Assembly: GCA_963777735.1 (NCBI GenBank)
Contig: CAVZRQ010000008.1
Location: 248,001 to 312,000, forward strand
Reading direction: 5' to 3'
Source of the DNA: ZC4RG30 sp963777735
GTDB lineage: Bacteria; Pseudomonadota; Gammaproteobacteria; Steroidobacterales; Steroidobacteraceae
DNA length: 64,000 bases
Below, piece by piece: positions 28,819 through 39,316 of this stretch; within the stretch, counting starts at the first letter, position 1; the number at the start of each line of letters is the position of its first letter. The notes below the pieces were generated by a model. That model saw only the letters and a program-made list of their open reading frames with translations. It did not search any database and was not told the origin of the DNA. Both the position numbers and the translations under genes were made by a program.

Positions 28819-30856
28819 TTGAAACTCCCAACATCAAGGCTCAAGCTGCTGTTGATGCTGCTGCTTTGCTCTGCGATGGCAAGTGCGCAGACTCCGCGCC
28901 CTTCGTCCTCTGCAGCGATCACGCCGAATTTCCAGAACGTGGACATCATGGTAGTTGCGGAGGCGGTAGGGGCCGCCATTGGCGTGACCTTCGTGCCTGA
29001 CCCGCGCGTGCGCGGCCAACGTAACGCTGATCAATCCCCGGCCGATGACCCCGCAACAACTCTATTACGCGTTCCTGAATCATCCTGGCGGTGCACAATT
29101 TTGCCGCCCTGCGCTCCGGCAATGTAGTGAAGATCGTGCCTGATGCCAGTGTCCGCACCATGCCGGGCAATGACATGCCAGCCAATCTGAACATGGGTGG
29201 CGACGAGATGGTCACCACCGTGCTGGAAGCCAAGAATATCAGCGGCCTGCAACTCGCGCAGGTTCTGCAGGCAGTTTGTCGCCGCGTACGGCCAGTTGCT
29301 GCCTGTGCCGGGCACCAACTCGATGATCATCACGGATCGCGCCAGCAACGTGGCGCGAATCGAGAAGATCCTCGCCCGGGTGGATCAGTCGAGCAACTCC
29401 AGTGTGGATGTGATTCCGCTGGAGAACGCCGTGGCTACGGAAGTTGCGCGGCTGGTCACTTCGTTTCAGACGACACAGCCAACCGATGCCACCGGCGGCG
29501 CGGCACCGCGCATTGTTGCCGATGACAGGACCAACAGCGTGTACATCAGCGGCGACCCTGTACAACGACTACGGATTGCCACCTTGATTGCCTCGCTGGA
29601 TGCGCCCACTTCGAATGGCGGCGGCACGAAGATCATCGAACTGAAATACGCCAAGGCCGAAGATCTGGCAACCGTGCTGAAGGCGCAGATTTCCGGGACT
29701 ACGACTTCTACTGGCGCGGCAGGCGCTGCGGCGTCGGCTGCCGCTGTCGCAGATCGCACCGTGACTATCCAAGCGGAGAAGCAGACCAACAAGCTCATCA
29801 TTACGGCTCCGCCCCGGACCATGCTTTCGCTTCAGACCATCATCGAGGAACTCGACATCCCGCTGAAGCAGGTCTACATCGAGGCCATCATCGCCGATGT
29901 CAGCGATAGTCAGGCGGCAGACCTCGGCGTGAACTGGGCAGTCTACTCGAATGAAGAAGGTACCAGTGTGCCGGCTGGCGGATTCATCTCTCCCGTCGGC
30001 AGTGGCAACGGCAATCCGGTGTCCATCGTCGATCTGGCACAGGCCATTGCCAACCCGGCTTCAGCGACCACCGTGCCTCTGGGAGCCACTTTCGGAATCG
30101 GCAGATTGCGGGACAACGGCCTGAACCTCGCTGGCATGGTTCGCGCCTTGCGTTCCGACGGCAATACCAATGTGATCTCGTATCCCAATGTCACTGCGAC
30201 GAACAATGTTGAGTCCGAACTTAAATCTGCTCAGGAAGTGCCATTCATCTCCGGCCAATTCACCAACACGGGCACCGGCAGCGGTGGTGGTGGCGGCGGC
30301 AGCGTAAACCCGTTCACCACTGTCAACCGGCAGGAAGTCGGTACCATCCTGAAGGTGACGCCGCAGATCATCCCGGGCAATGGCGAAGTGATCCTGAATA
30401 TTGACTTGGAGAGTTCGGAGCTTTCCGGCACTGCAGGTGATGCGGGCAGCCTGATCACCAACAAACGCTCGGTAAAGACTTCGGTGCGCGTGCAGAGCGG
30501 CAACACCATCGTCATCGGCGGCATGATGCGCGACAGCAAGGTAACCGGTGAGACGGGAGTGCCTTACCTGAGAAAGATTCCGCTGATTGGCGAAGCTCTT
30601 CAAGACCCGCAACGGCAAGCGCGGCAAATCCACCCTGATGATTTTCATCCAGCCCAGGGTGCTGATCGACGCAGTGCAGACGCATGCCGAGACCAGTGCG
30701 AAGTATGACAACATCCGCGATCTCCAGCGCCTCCAGAACAACCATCGGGAGATCCTGCCGCTGCTGCCATTCGACAATCCTCCGGAGTTGCCGGTGTTGC
30801 CGTTGCCTCTGCCTCCCGCAGCCCTGCCTCCGACGGGGGCTACGGCGACTCCGTGA
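28819..30856 (+). CDS. gspD: Type II secretion secretin GspD (four frame breaks)
   Basis: Outer-membrane secretin channel of the type II system. A signal peptide (LKLLLMLLLCSAMASAQ) is followed by N0-N3 domains and the secretin core (LSLQTIIEELDIPLKQVYIEAIIAD region, then VGTILKVTPQIIPGNGEVIL and VIGGMMRDSKVTGETGVPYL). The conserved protein passes through five frame segments. Surplus bases are needed at about 29017 (VRG then NVTLI), 29081 (FLN then ILAVHNF), 29268 (QVL then RQFVAAYG) and 30592 (LIG then KLFKTRNG). The corrected product is about 678 residues. Its stop overlaps the GTG of gspE (GTGA, 30853-30856). Four disruptions in one gene could mean decay, but all of the same sense argue for sequence error. 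Confidence 0.88.
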
Positions 30857-32343
30857 GCGCCAATGTACTAACGCTGAGCCCTGTCTCGCGCACCCTGCCC
30901 TTCGCATTCGCGAAACGCCATGGCCTGGTGCTGCGCGAAGTGCGCGACGGTGTGGCGCATTGCGCGCTGCGGCGTGATGCCAGCGCCAGCTCTGTGGCGG
31001 AAGCCCGCCGCATGCTGCGTTTGCCGCTGGAACTGGCGCGCGTTGGCGATGAGGAATTCGACCGGCTGCTGCGCGTGACCTATGAAGGTGGCGGCGCCTC
31101 CCTGCAGATGGTCGGTGGCCTGGAAGGCGACACCGACCTTGCGCATCTGGCCCAGGATCTGCCCGAACAGGCCGACCTGCTGGAAAGCGACGACGATGCA
31201 CCGATCATCCGGCTCATCAACGCCGTGCTCGGCCAGGCCGTGCGCGAGAACGCCTCCGACATCCATGTGGAGCCGTTCGAGAACCGCCTGGTGGTGCGCT
31301 TCCGCGTCGACGGCATCCTGCGTGAAGTGCTGCAGACCAAGCGAGCCGTGGCGCCGCTGGTGGTGTCGCGCATCAAGGTCATGTCGAAGCTCGACATCGC
31401 CGAGAAGCGGCTGCCGCAGGACGGTCGCATCAGCCTGCGCATTGCCGGGCGTGCGGTCGACGTGCGTGTTTCCACCATCCCTTCGGGGCATGGCGAACGC
31501 GTGGTGCTGCGTATCCTCGACAAGCAGGCGGGCCGACTCGACCTGGAAAGCCTCGGCATGGATCAGCGCACGCGCGATTCGATCGACGAACTCATCCACA
31601 AGCCACACGGCATCCTGCTGGTCACCGGCCCTACTGGCTCCGGCAAGACCACCTCGCTCTACGCGGCGCTGGAACGGCTGAACGACAACAGCCGCAACAT
31701 CATGACCGTCGAGGATCCGATCGAGTACTACATCGACGGCATCGGCCAGACCCAGGTGAACACGAAGGTGGAGATGACCTTCGCGCGCGGCCTGCGCGCC
31801 ATCCTGCGCCAGGATCCGGACGTGGTGATGGTCGGCGAAATCCGCGATCTGGAAACCGCGCAGATTGCCGTGCAGGCGAGTCTCACCGGCCATCTGGTGC
31901 TCTCCACCCTGCACACCAACACCGCGGTGGGTGCCATCACGCGCCTGCGCGACATGGGCATCGAACCCTTCCTGCTGTCGTCGAGCCTCATCGGCGTGGT
32001 GGCGCAGCGCCTGGTGCGCGTGCTGAACCCCGAGACCCGAATTTCCGCACCGGCCAGCGCCTATGAAAGACGGCTGCTGAACGTGCCGGAAGATGAGGCC
32101 GCACCACAGATCTGGCGCCCCGGGCGCGACACCGGCAATGGCTATCGGGGCCGCATGGGCATCTACGAACTGGTGACGGTGGACGACCAGATGCGCACCA
32201 TGATCCATGATGGCGCTGCCGAGCACGACCTGGAGCGTTATGCCCGCAAGCTCACGCCCTCCATCCGCGATGACGGGCGCGCCAAGATCCTGCGGGGCGA
32301 AACCACCGTCGAAGAAGTGCTGCGCGTTACCAGGGAAGACTAG
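30853..32343 (+). CDS. gspE: Type II secretion ATPase GspE, lacking the tetracysteine motif
   Basis: Cytoplasmic AAA-like ATPase that powers pseudopilus assembly. The 496-residue frame is intact. Walker A is GPTGSGKTTSLYAA, the Asp box is IMTVEDPIEYYIDGIGQTQ, Walker B is ILRQDPDVVMVGEIRD and the His box is LVLSTLHTNTAVGAI. The C-terminal metal-binding domain is unusual: where most GspE proteins have two CxxC pairs, this one has RVLNPETR and GRDTGNGYRGR. The whole protein has a single Cys, near residue 37. It overlaps gspD by GTGA and precedes gspF. Confidence 0.95.
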   Translation: MSANVLTLSPVSRTLPFAFAKRHGLVLREVRDGVAHCALRRDASASSVAEARRMLRLPLELARVGDEEFDRLLRVTYEGGGASLQMVGGLEGDTDLAHLAQDLPEQADLLESDDDAPIIRLINAVLGQAVRENASDIHVEPFENRLVVRFRVDGILREVLQTKRAVAPLVVSRIKVMSKLDIAEKRLPQDGRISLRIAGRAVDVRVSTIPSGHGERVVLRILDKQAGRLDLESLGMDQRTRDSIDELIHKPHGILLVTGPTGSGKTTSLYAALERLNDNSRNIMTVEDPIEYYIDGIGQTQVNTKVEMTFARGLRAILRQDPDVVMVGEIRDLETAQIAVQASLTGHLVLSTLHTNTAVGAITRLRDMGIEPFLLSSSLIGVVAQRLVRVLNPETRISAPASAYERRLLNVPEDEAAPQIWRPGRDTGNGYRGRMGIYELVTVDDQMRTMIHDGAAEHDLERYARKLTPSIRDDGRAKILRGETTVEEVLRVTRED

Positions 32344-32352
32344 GCAACCCCC

Positions 32353-33567
32353 ATGGCTGCCTTCGAATACACCGCGCTGGACGCCGTCGGCAAGGAACGC
32401 CGCGGTGCGATGGAGGGCGACACCGCCAAGCACGTGCGCGCCCAGCTGCGCGAGCAGGGCCTGCTGCCGGTCACCGTCACCGAACTCGCCGAACACGAAG
32501 CCCGCCGCAAGACCACTTTCTCCATCGGCGGTGGTGTCTCTGCCACCGAACTTGCCCTGCTGACGCGCCAGCTCGCGACTTTGTCGCGCGCTGGCCTGCC
32601 CCTCGAGGAAGCCCTGCTCGCGGTCTCGCAGCAGAGCGAGAAGATCCGGGTGCAACGCATCATGCTGGGCGTGCGCGCCAAGGTCATGGAGGGTCACACC
32701 CTGGCCGCAGGCCTCGGCGATTACCCGAAGGTGTTTCCGGAGATCTATCGCGCCACCGTCTCGGCTGGCGAACAGGCCGGCCATCTGGATGAAGTGCTCG
32801 AGCGCATGGCCGACTACACCGAAAACCGCGAAGTGCTGCGCCAGAAGGTCATGGGCGCCATGCTCTACCCGGTGGCGCTCACGGTGATGTGCTTCATCAT
32901 CGTGTCGATCCTGCTGGTATATGTGGTGCCGAAGGTCGTCGACGTGTTCGACAGTTATCGGGCGTCGCTGCCGCTGGCCACCCGCGTGCTGATCGCCGTC
33001 AGTGATTTCATCCGCGCCTGGGGCGTGTGGGTGGTGATCGGCGTCGCGATACTGGTGTGGTTTGGAATCCAGCAGTTGAAGAAGCCGGCCATACGCAGCC
33101 GGTTCGGCCGGTTTCAGTTGCGACTGCCCATCATTGGCCGCATCGTGCGCGGCTTCAACACAGCGCGCTTCACTCGCACCTTGAGCATCCTGACCGGCAG
33201 TTCCGTACCCGTGCTGGAGGCACTGCGTATTGCCGGCGAGGTGATCACCAGCCCTCCCATGCGGGAAGCAGTTGCCACGGCAACCTTGCGCGTGCGCGAA
33301 GGAGCGCCGATCGGCCGTTCTCTGGGCGTAGGACGCCTGTTCCCGCCCATGACCATCCATCTGATTTCCAGCGGTGAATCCAGCGGCGAGCTCGACACCA
33401 TGCTCGAACGGGCTGCGCAGAGCCAGGAACGGGAACTGGACGGCCTGCTGACCGCGCTGGTCAGCCTGCTGGGCCCGCTGCTGATCGTCGGCATGGGCGT
33501 GTTCGTGATTGGTATCGTTTTTGCGATGCTGTTACCAATATTCCAGATGAACTCCCTGATCCGCTGA
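32353..33567 (+). CDS. gspF: Type II secretion inner-membrane platform protein GspF
   Basis: A 404-residue polytopic protein with two GspF/PilC domains. It begins MAAFEYTALDAVGKERRG, the characteristic N-terminus. The first T2SSF domain has LALLTRQLATLSRAGLPLEEAL and ends before a transmembrane helix (VALTVMCFIIVSILLVYVVPKVV). The second domain contains ARFTRTLSILTGSSVPVLEAL, and the protein closes with IVGMGVFVIGIVFAMLLPIF. It coordinates GspE with pseudopilin assembly. It is the last gsp gene here; gspG-N are not downstream. Confidence 0.96.
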   Translation: MAAFEYTALDAVGKERRGAMEGDTAKHVRAQLREQGLLPVTVTELAEHEARRKTTFSIGGGVSATELALLTRQLATLSRAGLPLEEALLAVSQQSEKIRVQRIMLGVRAKVMEGHTLAAGLGDYPKVFPEIYRATVSAGEQAGHLDEVLERMADYTENREVLRQKVMGAMLYPVALTVMCFIIVSILLVYVVPKVVDVFDSYRASLPLATRVLIAVSDFIRAWGVWVVIGVAILVWFGIQQLKKPAIRSRFGRFQLRLPIIGRIVRGFNTARFTRTLSILTGSSVPVLEALRIAGEVITSPPMREAVATATLRVREGAPIGRSLGVGRLFPPMTIHLISSGESSGELDTMLERAAQSQERELDGLLTALVSLLGPLLIVGMGVFVIGIVFAMLLPIFQMNSLIR

Positions 33568-33615
33568 GGTATAAATTTCTCCGGCGTTGTGGTTGTCCTT
33601 CACGAGCGGACGGTC

Positions 33616-33876
33616 ATGATCGAGAAGCAGGAAGCAGACGAGTTCGACGAAGCGGACGATGAGCTCCTCGACAGCGAAGAGAGCGAGTCCGTGGACCTCT
33701 TGCATCTGACGCGAGAGCTGGAACAATCCCGCCGGCGCGGCGCCAAGCAAGGTGTTCCCGCCTTGCGCAAGCTGGAGCTGCTGGCCGAGCAGCGGCGTAC
33801 CGCCGAACTCCTCTCCGACTTCGACGACTACGAAATCGACGAACCGAAGTTCAGCCGCAGGCGCTCTGTCGGTTAG
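33616..33876 (+). CDS. Small acidic protein, PA3496-like
   Basis: An 86-residue soluble protein. The first half is strongly acidic (DEFDEADDELLDSEESES), the second basic and helical (RRRGAKQGVPALRKLELLAEQ, then SDFDDYEID). The pattern of an acidic head followed by an RRxxExLLExRRxxxxLxDFxDY-like helix resembles the small proteobacterial PA3496 family, of uncertain function. That link is weak and from memory. The ATG at 33616 is chosen over an upstream in-frame start. It lies 48 bases after gspF on the same strand. Confidence 0.6.
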   Translation: MIEKQEADEFDEADDELLDSEESESVDLLHLTRELEQSRRRGAKQGVPALRKLELLAEQRRTAELLSDFDDYEIDEPKFSRRRSVG

Positions 33877-34193
33877 GTTCGCGCCAGGATCACCACGGCC
33901 GCCACGCCGAGCAACAGCGTGGCAATCAGCACCCAGCGGTACGCCATTCGTTTGCGCGGCTGCTGCTTCGGTTCCACGCGCGACTCGATCCGTTGCCAGG
34001 TTTCCCCGGATGGCCTGACCGGTGGCAATGGTGGAACCAGATCCGACAGCCGTTCTTCCCACTGGTGCCAGGCCCTTCGAGCTGCCAGATCGCGCTCGAG
34101 CAATGCTTCGAAACGGCGGCGGGTCCGCGCGCTCAGCGCTCCCACGGCATAGGCGCCGGCCAGCTGCTGCAGCACACGGCCCTGCGGCCTCAT
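33873..34193 (-). CDS. Probable anti-sigma factor, single membrane span
   Basis: A 106-residue protein with a cytoplasmic N-terminal helical domain resembling RskA/anti-sigma K heads (LQQLAGAYAVGALSARTRRRF, then WEERLSDLVPPLPPVRPS and WQRIESRVEP) and a C-terminal membrane helix (YRWVLIATLLLGVAAVVIL). The extracytoplasmic part is absent, so it would be a shortened anti-sigma factor. Its start overlaps the stop of the upstream ECF sigma gene by 4 bases, supporting the pairing. It is convergent with, and overlaps by 4 bases, the small acidic gene. Confidence 0.78.
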   Translation of the reverse strand: MRPQGRVLQQLAGAYAVGALSARTRRRFEALLERDLAARRAWHQWEERLSDLVPPLPPVRPSGETWQRIESRVEPKQQPRKRMAYRWVLIATLLLGVAAVVILART

Positions 34194-34723
34194 GACTTTG
34201 CTTCGCTGAACATGGACTGCAGCGCATGGCGGATGCCTTCGCGGATGCGCTGTACCGGCAAGCCCAGTGCGCGGGCCATTTCCGTGGTGGATCGGCCACT
34301 GGCATAGGCCAGCCGCAGTATGCGCAGTTCCTCTGTCGCGCCCCCCTGTTCGGCGAGCGCGGCATCGGCCAGCAGCAGGGTGGCATCGACCTCCTCCGGC
34401 GGCACAGGCTGCTGTTCGCGCAGGCCGATGGCATGCTGGCGCGCGATCGACAGCAGCCAGGTGCCGGGCCTGCAGCGCTCCGGACTGAAACTGCCGGCCT
34501 GCCGCCAGATCTGCACGTAGCAGTCTTCCAGTGCGATCTCGGCTGCCTGGCGATCGCCGAGGCGCTGTACCAGCTCGCCGAGCAGTCGTGGCGCAGTCAG
34601 GTCGTAGACGCGCTGCAGGGCCGGCACGCTGCGCCGGGTGCACTCACGGAGCGCCTCGACCAGCATCGCATCCGTGGCGGTGACGTCTGTGGAAACAGGG
34701 AATGGAAATTCGGCGGCACTCAT
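34190..34723 (-). CDS. ECF-type RNA polymerase sigma factor
   Basis: A 177-residue sigma-70 family protein. Region 2 is represented by LQRVYDLTAPRLLGELVQRLGDRQ and YVQIWRQAGSFSPERCRPGTWL. Region 4 contains LRILRLAYASGRSTTEMARALGLPVQRIREGIRHAL, with the helix-turn-helix. The layout (acidic-free N-terminus, PGTWLLSIARQHAIG) is that of the SigK-like ECF group, which pairs with RskA-type anti-sigma factors, consistent with the gene immediately downstream. The regulon is unknown. Confidence 0.9.
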   Translation of the reverse strand: MSAAEFPFPVSTDVTATDAMLVEALRECTRRSVPALQRVYDLTAPRLLGELVQRLGDRQAAEIALEDCYVQIWRQAGSFSPERCRPGTWLLSIARQHAIGLREQQPVPPEEVDATLLLADAALAEQGGATEELRILRLAYASGRSTTEMARALGLPVQRIREGIRHALQSMFSEAKS

Positions 34724-34734
34724 GGGCGCTGATT

Positions 34735-37700
34735 CTAATGAAACTCGTGGATCCCGAACTGCAATGCGCCGATCAGCGCCGAGCGGTCGATGAGATCGCG
34801 GGCGATGACATGCGTCACGCCGGATTCACGCTGCAGCTCGCCGCGCACTTCCATCAGCCGCGCGCCCACCAGCACTGCATTGCGTTGCTGGCCAAGGCGC
34901 CGCCACACCACGATGTTGATCTGGCCGGATTCGTCTTCCAGCGTCACGAAGGTGACGCCGCTGGCAGTCTGCGGCCGCTGGCGGGTGGTGACGAGCCCGG
35001 CCACGCGCACCATGGCGCCATTGGCCTCCTCCTCCAGCTGCGCGGCCGTGTGCACACGGGCTGCCTCGAGCTGACCACGCAGCAGCGCCAGCGGATGCCG
35101 GCCCAGCGTGAAGCCCAGCGCGCGGTAGTCGGCGAGGATGTCTTCGGCTTCGGTGGGCAGGCGCAGCAGCGGCTGTGCCGCCTCGCGCACCGCATCGGGT
35201 GCGGTCTGCAGCGGCGGGAGATAACCCGCCACCTGCCAGCGGGCCAGATGGCGATGCGCATCGAAACCCGCCAGCGCACCGGCCGCGGCGAGTGCTTCCA
35301 TCTCCGCCCTCGAGAGCTGCGCCCGATCGCCCAGCTCCTTGACGCTTTCAAAGGGTGCCACGCGGCGTGCCGCCACGATGCGCTCGCAGGCGGCCTGATG
35401 GATCGAGCGCACGCAGTTCAGGCCCAGCCGCAGGCAGGGCTCACCCGCCTCGCCCGCTTCGAGCGTGCAGTCGATGTCACTCACCCGCACATCCACCGGC
35501 CGCAGCACCACGCCATGCGCGCGGGCATCACGCAGCAGTTGCGCGGGCTGATAGAACCCCATGGGCTGGCTGTTGATCAGGGCTGCGGTGAACGCCGCCG
35601 GATGGTGGCATTTGAGCCAGGCGGAGACATAGGCCAGCAGCGCGAAACTCGCGGCATGCGCCTCGGGAAAGCCGTATTCGGAGAAGCCGCGGATCTGCGC
35701 CACGATGGCCCTGGCGAAGGTTTCGTCATAGCCCCGCTCCGCCATGCCCGCGAGCAGCTTCTGCTCGAAACGGTCCATGCCGCCGCGCCGTTTCCAGGCG
35801 GCCATCGAGCGGCGCAGCTGGTCGGCCTCGCCCGGCGTGAAACCTGCCGCCACCACGGCGAGCTGCATCACCTGCTCCTGGAAGATCGGCACGCCACAGG
35901 TGCGTTCCAGCACGCTGCGCAGAGCTTCCTTGGGATAGAGGATCGGCTCGGTGCCGCTGCGGCGGCGCAGATACGGATGCACCATGTCGCCCTGGATCGG
36001 GCCGGGACGCACGATGGCCACTTCGATCACGAGGTCGTAGTACGTGCGCGGCCGCAGCCGCGGCAGCATCGACATCTGCGCGCGCGATTCGATCTGGAAC
36101 ACGCCGATGGTGTCGGCGCGGCAGATCATGTCGTAGACGGCCGGGTCTTCCTGCTGCACCTGGTTGAGCTGCAGCGGTGCGCGTGTGGTGGAAATCCGCG
36201 ATCAGCGTGAAGGCTTTGCGGATGGCCGTGAGCATGCCGAGCGCCAGCACATCGACCTTCAGCAGCTTCAGGTCGTCGAGATCGTCCTTGTCCCACTGGA
36301 TCACGGTGCGCTCGGGCATGGTCGCGTTCTCCACCGGCACCAGCTCGGAGAGTGGCCCCTCGGAGATCACGAACCCGCCCACATGCTGCGACAGATGCCG
36401 CGGGAAGTTGATCATCTCGGCCGCGAGCTTCAGCAGCAGGGCCATGGCCGGGGCGTCGACATTCACGCCTGCCGCGCGCAATTTGGCGGGATCAACGCGA
36501 TGCCCGTGCCAGCCACGCAGCCCGCGTGACAGCGCCCGCGCGGTGGCTTCGTCGATCTCCAGCACCCGCACCAGATCGCGCACCACGCTGCGCGCGCTGT
36601 AGGTGATCACCGTGGCGGCGAGCGCGGCGCGGTCGCGGCCATACTTGGTGTAGATGTACTGGATGACTTCCTCGCGCCGCTCGTGCTCGAAATCCACATC
36701 GATGTCCGGCGGCTCGTTGCGCTCTTTCGAGACGAAACGCTCGAACAGCATCTGCAGCTGGTCGGGACCCACCGCGGTCACATCGAGGCAGTAGCAGACG
36801 ATGGAATTGGCGGCCGAGCCGCGACCCTGGCAGAGGATTCCTTCACCGCGCGCGAAGCGCACGACGTCGTACACCGTGAGGAAGAACGGCTCGTATTCCA
36901 GCTCATGGATGATGGCGAGCTCGCGCTCGATCAGCGCGCGCACTGCCGCGGGCACGCCCTGCGGCCAGCGCCGGGCCGCACCCTCCTCCGTGAGCTGGCG
37001 CAGGTAACTCGCCGGTGTTGCGCCCGGCGGCACGATCTCGCGCGGATACTGGTAGCGCAGTTCGTCGAGCGAGAAGCGGCAGCGCGCGGCGATGGCGAGG
37101 GTTTCGGCCAGCAGTGCGCGGCGGATAGAGCCGCGCGAGTTCCTCGCGTGCGCGCAGATGCCGCTCGCCGTTCGGGAACAGGCGCTGCCCTGCCTCGCGC
37201 AGCGGCACGCGATGGCGGATGGCGGTGAGGGTGTCCTGCAGGGGGCGGCGCGCGGCCACGTGCATGTGCACCTCGCCGCAGGCCACGGCAGGAATGCCGA
37301 GGTCGGCGGCAAGCGCGAGTGAGTCACGCAGCTGCACGGCGTCGTGGCCACTGCGCAGCAGGCTCACGCCGAGCCACAGCGCGCCGGCGTAGTGTTCGGC
37401 CAGCCAGCGTCCGGTGGTCTGTGCGGCAGGAATCGTGGCAGGCGCCGGGCGCCAGATCAGCAGGCAATCCGGCGACCGGTCGCCGTGCGCGTCGGACGCA
37501 CCGGGAGCAACCGGCGCAATGCAGGCCAGCAGATCCTCGCGCGTGAGTTGATAGGAGCCCTTGGGTGCGGCGCGCCGGCCGGTGGTGATGAGCTGGCAGA
37601 TCTGGCCGTAGCCACGGCGCGTCGCGGCCAGCGCCACGAACTGCAGGCCGCAGCCCAGCGTGAACTCGGCACCGATGAGGAGCTGCAGCCCCTGTTCCTT

Positions 37701-37874
37701 CGCGCGCACATGCGCGCGCACCACACCGGCCATCGAGCATTCGTCGGTGAGCGCGAGCGCGCGGTAGCCGAGCTCGCAGGCCCGGTCGATCAGCTCGGCC
37801 GGATGCGAGGCGCCCCGCAGGAAGCTGAAATTGCTGACCGCATGCAGCTCGGCGTAATCAGGCAAAGCAGCCAT
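34735..37874 (-). CDS. dnaE2: Error-prone DNA polymerase DnaE2 (two frame breaks)
   Basis: C-family translesion polymerase that extends past lesions together with ImuA and ImuB. The PHP domain opens the protein (YAELHAVSNFSFLRGASHP). The polymerase core has CQGRGSAANSIVCYCL and the catalytic Asp motif PPDIDVDFEHERREEV. A C-terminal OB fold follows (VRVAGLVTTRQRPQTASGV). The start at 37874 follows the family N-terminus. Surplus bases at about 37121 (YP then RALLAETL) and 36172 (upstream of QVQQEDPAVYDM) split it into three frames; corrected it is about 1045 residues, the family norm. It overlaps imuB by 17 bases and is the last gene of the lexA operon. Confidence 0.92.
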
Positions 37875-39316
37875 GCACGAACCAGCGCCGCGGCGCGCCG
37901 CATTCGCGGAAAATCCACCATTGCGCGCCATCGGCGGCGCGCGCGATGTAGTAATCGCGCGCCACATCGCCACCATCCCACCAGCCGGATTCGATGCGCT
38001 CCGGCCCGCTCACAAGCTGCAGGTCATGGCCCGCGTGCACCAGCTGGCGCACGCGACCGCTGGCATCGCAGAGCGCATCGAGCTGGCAAGGGCTCGTGCA
38101 GGAGCCCCAGCGGGCGGCGTGTGGCCGCGACCGCAGGCACCTCTTTGGAAGCTGCCGCTGCGGCCACCGTGGCCGGCCAGGTGCGCTGCCACTGCCGCTG
38201 CGGCCGGTGCTCATCGACAGCCGCGAGGCCATACACCGCACGCTCACCCAGCCGCGCCATCAGTGTCTGCAGGAATTCAGGCGACTGTGCCGCCGCAGCG
38301 CTGCCGCCATGCTCACCCGGCGTCCACAGTTCGCTGCTGGCGGCGACAAAGCGGCGCAGCCGGCCAGCGGTGAGTTCCATGCGCCGCACGGGCTCGGGCA
38401 GCGACAGCGCCTCGAGCCGCGCGGTGAGCAAGGCGGCAAACCGCGCGGCACGGTATTCGGGCACCACGCAGCGCAGCGTGCACACGGCGGGCCCGGCACG
38501 ACGGAAATGCAGCAGCAGGCGCAGCGCCAGGATGCCGCGCTGCCGTTCGCGCAGGAACTCCTCGAGCCGGGTGAGCACCGGCGTCAGCGTGTGCAGCAGG
38601 CGCTCGCGATCGAAGGTTTCCTGATCAGGATCGACACGTTCGGCAAAACGTTCAGCCGCGGGAATGGCCGCGCGGGGATCGGCTCGCAGGCCGGTGAGCC
38701 GGTCGAGCTGCCAGAGGCGTTCCGGGCCGATGCGCCGCGCAAGACCTGCGCGCGGCAGACGCAGCAACTCGCCCAGCGTGGTGACGCCCATGCTGGAAAG
38801 ACGCGCGAGTTCTTCTTCGGACCAGTGCAGATGCGCCAATGACAGCGGTGAAAGGCGACCCGCGAGCCGGCCGAGGCTTGCGATGCTGCAGTTGCGCCCC
38901 GCGCGCGCCAGCAGCACGGCGGCCAGCGGCGTGGGTGCAACCGCCAATTGCAGTGGCCGGGGAAATTCCTTGCGCAGCGCGGCGAGCAGCGCCGGCATGC
39001 CGCCGAACAGCCGCTGGCTGCCGGCCACTTCGAGCAGCACCGCATCGGGCGATTCGACCACCACGCGCGACGTGAAGGCCTGCGCACGCCGCACCCGTGC
39101 AGCCAGTGCCTCCGGGAGCGTTTCACTCCCTGCTGCGTGTGCGGCTGCGGGCGGCCCGGTACGCCACTCACTGCATTGCACCGCAGCCCACAGTTCGCGC
39201 GCCACAGGCAGCGTGGCGGCCCCTGTCCCCGGCACCTCGCGCACCCGCGCCGGCACGGCTGCCGCCGGCTGCAGCGGAAGATCCAGATCGAGCGGATGCT
39301 GCTGGCGACTGATCAT
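37858..39316 (-). CDS. imuB: ImuB, Y-family polymerase-like mutasome subunit (one frame break)
   Basis: Y-family polymerase homologue that lacks polymerase activity in studied bacteria and docks DnaE2 to the beta clamp. The first residues include QQHPLDLDLPLQP; the body has ESPDAVLLEVAGSQRLFGG, LGELLRLPRAGLARRIG (helix-hairpin-helix) and the little-finger region. The family C-terminus (GPERIESGWWDGGDVARDYY, then WFVHGCFA) is one frame over; a surplus base near 38083 joins it. Corrected length is about 485 residues. The ATG at 39316 overlaps the imuA stop (ATGA). Confidence 0.9.

Noticed and set aside
30868..33360. An 830-codon minus-strand frame opposite gspE and gspF
   Set aside because: It spans two well-conserved genes in antisense and has no family-like motif; it is a GC-rich shadow.
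33589..33615. Longer start for the small acidic protein
   Set aside because: The upstream codons have no coding-like composition and the ATG at 33616 gives the acidic head directly.
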